Source: Lytechinus pictus (Eukaryota; Echinodermata; Echinoidea; Temnopleuroida; Toxopneustidae). Taken from it: a stretch of DNA of 64,000 bases. Positions 11,397 through 23,300 of this stretch are shown here, piece by piece. Below the pieces are notes generated by a model that did not search any database, was not told the origin of the DNA, and saw only the letters and a program-made list of their open reading frames with translations. Every line of letters begins with the position of its first letter. The first letter of the stretch is position 1. The stretch covers positions 2,302,001 to 2,366,000 of the forward strand of contig NW_026974141.1 of the NCBI RefSeq assembly GCF_037042905.1, in the 5' to 3' direction. The translations under genes and the position numbers were made by a program.

Positions 11397-14300
11397 GTGA
11401 GAATCATTCAGGAGATTTTCCAATGTATGATGTGGAGCTATTAATGAATTTATCAACTGAAGGCTACCACACTGATGTATGTTGATAAAAAAAAAACCAG
11501 CAGTTTGCAAATTTTCTAATGATATAAACAAATTGAATTATTTCATTTCAGGTTCAGAATAACTATTGTATTATTGTGCTGTTATCGGTACGAAAATTCT
11601 CCGTCGATATATCGCTAAAAGTATCTTACCGATATTGTCAACTATCGACTAAAGAACATTTTATTAATAAGTGACAATTCCGTTCATTACATAGATAATC
11701 CATACGCATTGCATTGATTAGCGATGTCACAATACTCGCGCTGGTCAAAATTTGTATCTGCCACTGTACCCACAATGCTTTAAAGGATTTGTGTTCATTG
11801 AATCTAAATGAGTACATAACATATTGTGAAAAACATATTTAGCATGAATACATCCTCACCTTTCACGTTATTAGCATTCTTTAGGGTTTGATGAAATTTT
11901 ATTGATGATTTGGGGGCTTTTTGGACATCTTCTGAGTAGTCAACAACTGTCACCTATCCACCATTTTGGATTTCGTGCTTTTACATCTTCGAACGTAGAG
12001 GGCAGCAACACACAGCCGTATTGCTTCTACGTTATTTGGTACTTGTTTTGGTCGCTAAATTGAGCTTGCGCTTATAAATGTTTTTTATACAATCGAGTGA
12101 TGGAGTCGAGGGCAGTCAGGATGTTTGGATTGTCATGATTCGTATTTTGTTGAGATTTTGGAGTGATTTCTGTTGCTGTTCTGTGCATTTTGAGGAAAAA
12201 TATGTTTTCTGTGATTTTCCGTTTAGAAAGCCACTTTCTTTTTCGAAAGGCTGTTTCCGTGAATTCCGTCCGTTTTCCGCGATAAGAAGCAATCTTATTG
12301 GAAAGAGTAAAATGAGAGGAAAAATTGAAAAAAGTATGCTTAATTTGAATGATGTTGGTGAACTATGTCATATTTCCTTTTTTGACTGAAACCCCAGGCA
12401 TTACTCCCAAAGGACTACGACTACCACATCTGCGCCATCGAGATTCCAGATCCAGATAAGCCAGACCAGTTTAAGATCGGTTTTCGTTTACCCATCAAGA
12501 CTGAAAAGGAGATGGATAGATGGATCGAGGAATACCAGAAGGTCAGCTATACCCAGTATCGGGTTGGACGTGGCAATCGCAAATCGAAGGCTGTCCGCAT
12601 TCTTTACCAAGTAAGAATGGAAATTTCATTTTGAGCTACTAGTATTATAACTAATTTATAACATTTCCTTCCAAATCTCAGGTCCGTTTTATAAGGACCT
12701 TTGATTGTGATAACTTTGCATCATAATAACGACCTTTGAATTCTTAGAAACAGGCAATTTAATTTTCATTTATATGATGCCAGATTTGATGCAATTTAAT
12801 AGCTCATTGGATGGCTGTCCCCAAACTATTAAAGCTAGTCAAAACTGGGATTACAGCTGACAGTAACTAAATAGATTGTGTTGTGCAGCAATGCATATTT
12901 CTATTTGTTTTTTATAAACTACATTTATATTGTGCAATTTCTATATGTATATACTCAACTGTACATTACAATAATGTTTTTATTATTATCCCGGCTATAG
13001 CCATGCTGCCTCAGGGAATTATTTTCCTGGTATCGCATTGCAATTTGCTCCCTATTTTTGAAAGAATGCTTTGCATAAATTCTTTTGTATAGCATATTTT
13101 TACATTACTTAGTCAAGAGCTTTTCTCTTATGACCAAAAATGCTATTCAAATTTGTTAAGCAAAATAATTCCCTGTGCCTACAGGCGCTCTGGCGTTCGA
13201 GGAATTTCTTCCTGCCGTGCACCCATTCACCTCACCTGGATTGAGTGCAGCACAATATGGGTAAATTTCTTGCTGAAGGAAAACACGCCATGGCTGGGAA
13301 TCGAACCCAAGTCCCTTAGATTGAAAGACGAGAGTCATAACCACTAGACCACGACGCCCCCACATAAGCCCTGTTTATTGAGCCAATATTTCATTATCAA
13401 GGCTTGAATTAATACAAGATCCATCAAAGCTATAGCCAAGAATGCCCTTTTAATTGACCTCAGGACCTCTCTCATTGGCCATCAAGATTTTTGTGTTTTT
13501 TTAATTGTTTTTTATTAGTTCCATTCATGCTGTATTATAGAAATGTGCCCTACAGAAAAATTGTTAACACTAAAAATCTGAAGAAAAAAAATTGAATATC
13601 TGTATGGTAACAAAATTCGAAATGTGCTTAGGGCATTAATATTGTTAAAGTAAAACAAATTTTCTTACTAATCTTTCAGAGACACCTGAAGTGCCAGCAC
13701 AACATCATTCCAAGGAAGAAAGGTGAAACACCGAAAAGATCTTTAACCGATCGGAGCAGTGCTTGGCGTGGTCCCCAGCATACCGGATGCCAAGCCAAGC
13801 TGAATATTGCCATCAGGGTTTACATCAAGGAAATCTCAAAGAATCGTCTCAGTAGGTAGGTGGTGCAAGATGTGGGGGATGCATACGGGCTGAGGGGAAT
13901 TTAAGCACCAAAATGTTGAAAATTGCCCCCATAAGTTATTTTACTGTCCTCTGACAAAAGGAAGCAACTCGGCAATGAGCAAAGAAACAATGATTTACTT
14001 TTTTGTAAATGAGGAAATTGTGTCATTTTTTTATGTGGAAATTTACTTGCTTTTGAAACATCTATATTTTAGAAATTGGGGGCTATGTGACTCAAATTAC
14101 TATCGTATTATGTAGAGCCTGCAGAAAATATCCCAAATCATGGAAATAATCAAGAGTTGCTTCCTTTTGTCAGTGGAAGGCAGTATTGGGTTCCATTCAA
14201 AAGGTAGCTTGGAGTGAACAGGAAAACAAAATGGAAATATGTGTTTCCTTTAATGAGGGATATAATAAATACTAAATTTATCTTGTAAATGTTGTTATAA

Positions 14301-17300
14301 TTTAAAAACCACATGCATATTGCTTAGCAATATAAAATTCATATTATCGACAGAACTTGTGCTTGCAGCATACACAGATTTCATGAGAAAGCCTTTAAAA
14401 TCAAAATGAATTGTCACCATATCAACGTAGATCTAGATTTCGTTAACTTCAAAATCTAACTCTGTTGAAATCATGATATCTAAGCTGGGAAATGATCACA
14501 CTGAAAATAGCCAACACAAACAAGTACATATGGGACAGTGTATTATTTTGCTGAAGTGCCATGCTTTTTTAATGTGTACATACAAACACTTGGATGGTCA
14601 TTTTATTGGATCTTGTTCAAAGGATTTTTAGATTTTTACCACAACTGGCATTTATTCTTAAATTCATTTAATTTTTATTATTATATATTATTTGTATTTT
14701 TGTTATTTATTTCTTAATTATTATTCTTTGTCTATCTTAACAGGAATCGAGACGTCCATATGCCCGACTACCCGGCCATGATCTCGATCACACACATCCA
14801 CAACCACGAGACGAAGAGCAAGTACGCGCTTCGCTTTCGTCCCGTGGACAAGACGATGGAGGAGTTCTACACGGATCTCTTCAAAGCAGGTCATAGCGCC
14901 CTCACAGCATGGAGTTTCTTCCAGTGGAAGCGCTGGGCGGAGTACGGAATAGACTATGAGAGGATGGTTATGGACAGGGCGTACAATCCGGATATGGCTT
15001 ATGTATACAGGTTTGTTAATGCTTTTCGCCGCTCCGTGTTAGTATAATAATGTAGTAGATAGGGCATACAATCTGGATCTGGCTTATGTATATAGGTTTG
15101 TTAATGCTTTTCACTGCTTTGTGTTAGGATAATGGTATAATATTTGGGAAAATCGAGTCTAAATCCTTCCAACATTGGTACCATTTGTGCTGAGCCATTC
15201 AAAATTTGCATTACATTGAAATACTTGATAAGGATGCTTAAAACTCAAATTAGGAATATAGAAGAAAGCTTGATGAGTGTATTATCAATGCAGCAAAACA
15301 GCTTCTATTTGTATTAAATGACTATAGACAAAACAACATTGTTAATCTGCTTATGGTATTTGCATTTGTCTCTGTAAATATCAAATCTTATAAGACAGTA
15401 CAAATAAGAGGGTTGTGCAGTCATTCTAACTGTTATTTCACTATACTTCTGTAAATGCTGTTGGTAGAAAAAGTTCATATTTTACAATAATGATATGTCC
15501 TTGCATAAAGATATTCCTATGAAAAATTTTCACCAAAGACCCCTATGCCAGATATATAATCAAACTTCCCCTTTTTTCAATTCAATTCAATTTTTTATTC
15601 CATTTCCATTCAAAACATAATACAAAGTAATATAAAGTAATACAAATCAAGTACAATTTTACAGACGAGCATTCTTACTTCGTAAAAAAAAACCAACAGT
15701 ATAATATTGAGCATAAATGGAAATGAGGGGGGTCCACCCTTTGATGATTTGCAAAAAAAATCGCAACTGTACAATATTACTTATTCTGACCCATTAGCCA
15801 CTGATACAAAAGTTTGTATGAACACCAAAGGTCAGGGCTCCCAGCCCATCAGGGAAATCATTTTACTTTTTTCCAGTCAGGGAAAAATCAGGGAAGTTGA
15901 TAAAAAATTACCTCAAATCAGGGGAAAATGCCTCAAATAAGGGAATTTTTAATGGTTCAAAAGTCAAAAGCACGGTAGTCAGTCAGACTCTGTTATTTTT
16001 TGTTGCATATCAAAGCAACATCCATTAAATGACTGGTTTTACATTGTTGTTTTTATACTGAAAATACATGTAATTCACTGCAACACCTTAGAAAACATGC
16101 GATACTGGGAATGGGTCTACATAATTTTCAGGGAATTTTTAAACTTCATCAGGGAATTTTGTTTTCTTGAAAAGATGGGAACCCTGAAAGGTATTTTCTT
16201 TGACATCCCTAGGATTTTCTATCGCATGATCAGAGAGAGGAAACCCCACCTGATGAAACCAGTCAAGTCCGCCAAGCAACGCAGCGCGGGCGTGGTCCAG
16301 ACTAGCACCCCTGCTACCTTGGGTGCCACAACCCTAGGGGTGTCCTCTACCGGTGGACTTACCAACGGTGGACTCCCCAATGGTCTCGGCACCGAGGTCA
16401 TCATGGAGGGGGATGAAGGGGAGGGAGATATCCCTCAAACGAAGCGCATGAAACTTGATGTTGGAGGTAACAGTTTGAACTTGATCCATAGATATTGTTA
16501 CAATCAAAAATTGATTAATCATTTGAAAGGGCTATTTGTTTTTGTTATTCATGTCACTATTGATCTAATTGGGGCTAATTCCTTACCATTAGACCATTAC
16601 ACCATATACAGTTTGTCCATACTGGTTTACTAGACTTCTTTTTCAGTCCATAACAAATCAATGGGGTATAGAAATTATTGTGGATTGTAAATTCTGGAAA
16701 ATACTTGTGGCTGATTTATAGTTAGTTTGATGAGAATGGTTTCCCTAAAGAAACAAGTTTTGAGGATATTGTCATGTCAGTACAGGAACGCCCTTAGCAC
16801 CACACTTACGCACATTGCATGCATGCAGAAACGCCCTTAGTAGCACGCATAAGGACATTGCGCAAGGGCGTTTCTGCACCGACGAGGTGTGCAGAAGTGT
16901 GGTGTGAAGGGCATTCTTGCACCAACACAATGATATTCAGGGGCTGTTGGAGCTGCAATAGGGGGAAATAAGGCCATAATCAAATGAAATTTTCTACGCT
17001 ATTTACTGTAGATATTCATTAACAGGTCACATATGTTATGGTGTATCTGTCCTGACTCTTGCGTTGTATTGAGAGGGTTGTATGTTCATTTCCCAACATG
17101 GAATCGTCCTATGGCAAGATGTCAAACTGTCATATTTTTATCTATTTTCAAGTATTGCAATATTTATTTTAATTTTCAAAATAATAGCAATTTTTAGTTT
17201 CATCCAAATATATTACCCATAAACTGTAAAGCAAGAAAATGTTAGTTGTATACTCAGGCAGATTTTCTATGAAGTCTTGAAAGAATGGAATAAATACCTT

Positions 17301-20294
17301 TTCATTAGTGAAGTTTTAAAAAAAAAAATTTACTTTTAAAGCATGCAAGTTGTTCAATCTCCATTTTTTTTATATCCAAAGGGAACAGAGTTATAGAAGC
17401 AGATGTGATCAAGGACAATTCAAACTCGGGAATCATTTTCATGGAGACGTCTTCGGTCATGGCCAGCTCCGGCCTCCTCAGTAGCACCACCTTGAATAAT
17501 TCAAACCAAGAATCCGAGACGTTTGCCGAAGAAGAAATATTGGAGGAGGAGGAAGAAGATTCTAAAGACTTTTTTGCACATGGCTTCAGAACACGTATCC
17601 GTGGTAAGAACCTGAAGCGGAAGAACCTGGTGAACCTGAAGGAACTCTATGAAGACTTGGAGCAGCTGATATCGAAGCATGTCAACGAGGTTCACCCCGC
17701 TCATGCACACCTTGCGAGGATCACAGGCGACAGGGACGATATGATCATCGCGATCTGTACCCCGCTCATGAGACGGGCCCATGGGAATCTCCCCGCAGCA
17801 GGGGAACTCTGTATCCTCGACGGGACGTACCAGAGCTTTGGCCAGGTCATGTGCTACGTGGTGTCCTTCATGGTCCCAACCAACGCTGGAGGGATTCCTC
17901 TAGGGTTCCTGGTCCTGTCGTCCATGGACCAGGTCTTCATCACACAGGGCTTAGAACTCTTCAAGATGCTCATTCCTGATGATGCCTTTGGATGCAGAGG
18001 ACGAGATGGGCCATCGTTCTTCTTGACTGATGAGGAGCACTTCAAGCTCGAGGTCGTCCAAGCGACCTTTCCCAATGCCAATGTCCTGATCAGTCCCTAC
18101 CATCTAATCACGATGACGTGGAGATGGATGGCTGATCCGAAGAGACGGATCCAGACCAAGCACCACGCTGCCATCTTTGGTTTCGTCAAGGACTTGGTAA
18201 ACAGCCAGTCAGCTGAAGAGCTAAACAGCATACATGTCCAGATCCTCAACAGTGAGGTCAATAAAACGTAAGAAACAGGTTTAATAAGTTATTTCTCCTA
18301 GATGAGTGCTTCGTGTTAGTATCATGGTATAATGGATAGGGCGTACAATCCGGATATGACCTAGCGTGCTGGTAAAACTACATGACAGTTTCCGCATTAT
18401 GCTTAGTTAATGTGCCTCAGCTCTGATTAGATCAGGGCCCTGTCTTACAAAGAGTTACGATTGATCCGATCAATCGTAACTATGGAAAGCCAGCAACGTC
18501 AGCATCTTATTAATGCATGTTTGTTCAAAATATTTTCTAGATATGTATATTCATAAATTTATTGTTTTCTTGACAATTTGGTGTTTTCCTCTTTGTTTAC
18601 AAAGGACATTTTGCAAATTTCCTGTAGAAAAATTATGACACTGATGGATTTCAATAGAGTTACGATTGATTGGATCAGTCGTAACTCTTTGTAAGATGGG
18701 GCCCTGGACCATGGTGCATGCAAATTCTAGTAACTTTGGCGTCAATTGATAACATCAATGGAATCCTTGATTTTGATGTGCTTTTGACCATTGTTACCAT
18801 GGTAGTTTATTTACTTTATTTTTTAAATATTCGTGCGGATATTTATGTCCTTATATTAAAAATGATCGTACAGTTAAGTCTGTGTAAAGCTGACTCTCCA
18901 TTTAACATGTGATTGACCAAATCAAAGAAAATTTTCGGACCAGGTTATGCTAAGTCCTTTTATATTTGCTGCTGGTAAGTAAACTTTTGCTTAATATGGA
19001 ACAGATATCTGTGGTTCTGAGAAATTTAAGTTAGGCAAATTTACCTATAGAATGCAGTTCGGCCGTCAGATGGTAAAACGGTCTATCTTGAAAATCGCTG
19101 TTCTGAGAAAAATGACTTTAAAGTTTAGAGGTATGAGCTTTTTTATGAGACAGAAATAATGCATTTTTAGCAATGGGAAAAGAAGAAGCACAATAAACTC
19201 TAATAACTGAAGAATTTTTAGCCTATTTGTGGTTTTAATTATGAAATAAATGAGATTTTTGTGTAGATAGACTGTTTAACCACAGGACATGTATACACTC
19301 ATACTACACATCATAAGATGGTAAAATGGTCTATCTTCTAGATAGACCATTTTACCATCTCACCCCAATGCACAACATTCTTCAGCGATTTTCGATATAG
19401 ACCGTTTTACCATCTGACGGCCGTGTGACGTGGCGGTAAACTGGTCTAACTCGAAGATAGACCATTTTACCATCTGACAGCGATGATTAAAAAATCTCAA
19501 TTAAGAAGGTTAAAAGGTTTATGTAAAAGATAGCTCGTTTTACCTCCAAACAATATTACCAACAATGGGCTAACTCAAAGATAGACCATTTTACCATCAA
19601 ATCTGAAGGAAAAATACAAAAAAGTACCAAGATAGTGGAAATTATCTCTAAATCAAGACATGATGGGATTTTCTCCATAGCACCATTGGAAAGAGCGCCC
19701 TCACATTACAAGGAAAATGAATTTACCTCAAAAAGTCAAATTTTCGAGTTAGACTGTTTTACCATCTGACGGCCGACTTGTATTGCACTATCTATCAGTT
19801 GCAATTATTATAAGGCACATAGGAATGGGAGAATGAACATCATTGTTACCATTATGGACTGTATGTTTTAATAGAATTGTCAGTTTCATCCTACCACAGT
19901 TTCCTTTGTCTGTGTTTCATACTATGGTATTTATTGCAATTGTTTACAGGTACAGGGAGTTTGCCCCGTTTGTGATAGCTGGTATCGTGAACCGATGGAA
20001 CGAGTGGATGCTACCCGATAACCATCCCATCCACACGATGGGCGTGGGGTCTTGCCCCTGGCAGAAGGTCATGAACTGTATGAGAGACAGGGTTCTGATG
20101 AAGGGAAGACACTTCAACATATTACAGGTAAGAATAGGGGTGGTGATGGTTGTGATGCTGGTGGTGGTGGTGGAGGTGGTAGTGATGATGATGATGATGA
20201 TAATGAGGAGGTGGAGGAGGAGGATGATGGTGATGAAGATGATAACGATGGTGGCGGTGGTGGTGATTGGATTATGATGATGATGATGATGATG

Positions 20295-20327
<33 letters not shown>

Positions 20328-23300
20328 GCGGTGGTGGTGGTGGTGTTGATGACAATGGAGTAGTGGTGGTTTTGGTGGTGGCAGCGATGAGTGCCATGAT
20401 GATGATGATGATAAATATGGTGGTGTTACTGTGATGATGGTGGTAGTGATGGTGGTGGTGATGATGATGATGATGCTGATGATGTCCATGTTAACTATAA
20501 TATCCAAACAGTGTAGTTGAGTGACATAACTGTAATTACACAATTTACTTCTTTTCTTTAGATGACTCATTTTCTTCTGAATGGAGTTGACAGAGCATAC
20601 CAGACAAACTTGGAGGAGGGGTGTAAGAATGACCCCAGTGACCTCTCATTTACCCCAATCTTCCTAGATCCTTACATAACCAAGACTGGCATCACTCAGG
20701 TAAGGTCATGTGACTCCCATCTACGGAGTGCCAAAGCAGGCAATTTTCTAAGTCCATTTTTTTTTTTAACCCATGTAGTCATTCAAGGGGTCTTCAGTGC
20801 CCCTTAACTGTTCTTCACATGTAAATGGTGCTATATGCTATTCATCATCATCACCTCTATCATCATCATTATCAGCAGCAGCAGCATTATCATCATCATC
20901 ATCACTTTCCTTACCAGGGTAGCCCCTTCAGTTGTGTAAACTGATTAACAAGATTTACATCATCATCATCATACTCTTCAGCATCATCATCATTACCATT
21001 TTCATCACATCATCATCTTCATCATCATCTTCATCATCTTTCTTGGTTGTTTCATTTTTGCTTTGTTTTCATCACAGCCTTAATCTTTAACACTTAAAAT
21101 GTGACATTATGCGAACCATGCGATATATTGAAGTGTCTCAGTAGTAATTCGCTACCAACAATTGAGCTGGAAGATAAGCGTTGGTCATTATCCTTATCTC
21201 TTGATTCTCAATTCATGTTTCTTTTCACCCTTGACTACTAAATTATGTAAAACCCATTGGCTTTGTAAAGGAACCACCAGGTTCCAGTAGACAATGGGTT
21301 AAGTAAGATTCATATTTTTCTTGGATTTTTAACCTTGCTATATCATGCGGTTTGATATCCAATATCATTATTATTCTCCTTATCATTCTAATCGTTCCTA
21401 TGACAGCTAAGCCCAACTGAATACCACGTCAACCCGAGGAATAAAAATCTCTTTGGAGTCTTGACGGTCAACACCGAATTCGGCGTCTGCTCCTGTATCG
21501 CCGGGAGGGCGGGCTATTACTGCGTCCATCTCGCCTCTGTTTACAAGTTCTTCAATGTCCCCATCACGTCGAGGGCGCCGTTCGAGTTGTCGGAGGAGAA
21601 AAACCGCATCTATAAACTTGCCACAGGTAATACAAAAAGCTTGCAGGTGTATTGGTAGAGTGATAAGAAAGAGGAGGATCCTTTGGGCAATCCAAGTCCT
21701 GTTTCATAAAGTCTTGTTATGATAACAAATGTCATTTATTTATTTATTTAATTCAACTATTTTTAAAAGCAAGATAAATATACAATGATATTCAAAGAAC
21801 AAAGTAAAAAAAAAAATGGTTTGGGAGACCAAGTAAGTAAAGTTTGTAGTTAAGGCTCCCTATACATGACAAAGTTACAAACTCAAGTTGATTATTAAAC
21901 AGGCGCTTTGGAAGCGGGGGGGGGGGGGGGCTGGGGAGCTTCAGCCCCCCCACTATTTTCCAAAACCGTGTACAAAAACGTTAAAATGGCCATATGATTG
22001 TGATTTTTTGCATGGTCAGCCCCCCCACTTTGAAAACCGTTCTGCGGCCCCTGTTAAAGGTCAATTCCACCCCAGAAAGATGTTGATTTGAATCAAGAGA
22101 GAAATATCAATAAGCATTAATGCTGAAAATTTCATCAAATTGGATATAAAATAAGAAAGTTATGACATTTTAAAATTTTGCTTATTTTTCACAAAACAGT
22201 TATATGCACAACTCAGTGATATGCAAATGAGAGAGTCGATGATGTCCTTCACTCACTATTTCTTTAGATTTGTATTTTATTATATGAAATAATATTCGAA
22301 TTTTTCCTCATTCTTCTGTAAAAAAAAATTTCTTTCCTCCCAGAACATGTGGAAATACCATTGTTTTATCATTTTATGGTTCAGTCAAGTTGGTCCTTAT
22401 GGTGGTTAGCAGTATGTGACAGAGCCTCAATTTTCTGACTCTTTTTTTTTATTCAACAGGAAAGAAAATCATTCATGAGCAACTGCTAGACACCATGCAA
22501 CAGCTCGCCCAGGTCGTGGAAGCCAATATGTCGACCCTCAAAGAGCCTATCAGACACTTTATCGAACAAATCGAAAGAGCCGACTCGGCCTCGGGACTCG
22601 TCACCGCTCTGGAGAAGTTCCAGGTTCTGACGAAAGAAGAGGAGGAGGAAGTGAAGGATCGGATGGAAAGAGAGAAGGTAGAAAAGGCGGAGGAGGCGAA
22701 GAGGAGAGGGGAGGAAGAACAGAGGAGGAGAGCAGAGGAAAGATTGAAGGAGGAGCAGCGGAGAATGGAAGAGGAGAGGAAGGAGGAGGAAGAGACGAAG
22801 AGGAAGGAAGAAGAGAAGCAGAAAGAGGAAGAAAAGAAGAGGAAGAAGGTGGAAAGACTATCCTGGCTTTTCTCTGAGAATACAAACCTTGATGTGAAGA
22901 CCATCGTGAGCTCTGAAAAGGTAATTGCACATCCATTTTCACATAGAATTTCAGATTTTACATTGGGAGTTTCTACTACAGCAGACATTACCATCAATAT
23001 TGTGTGTAGTTCCTCAAAAAAATAATCAATTGGTATTGATTTATACTATCAAAATATATGCATAAAGTCTGAATTATGCTATTATTCATGTAATAAAGCA
23101 CATTTTGTACTGATGTTGTACGATTTGGCATGGAATATTTTCTTGTGCGTTTCTGTATTTATAACTTTTCTGTATATTTTTTTAAATCAAATTTCTCTGT
23201 GACACATAACCAGCATGAAACAAATTGATTTTGATGATAAAAAAATGACAATGATCGCATAATTGTGAATTTGTTTCAAACTTTATTTCTTAACTTGAAT

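Noticed and set aside
12078..12389. 103-aa frame in gene 1 intron 1
   Set aside because: No homology or splice support; exon 2 starts just after it in another frame.
19944..20570. His/Thr-rich frames around gene 1 exon 7
   Set aside because: They translate the GAT/GTG microsatellite and the antisense of exon 7.
22473..22997. Minus-strand Ser/Phe-rich frames opposite gene 1 exon 10
   Set aside because: Antisense of the Glu/Lys-rich coiled-coil exon.
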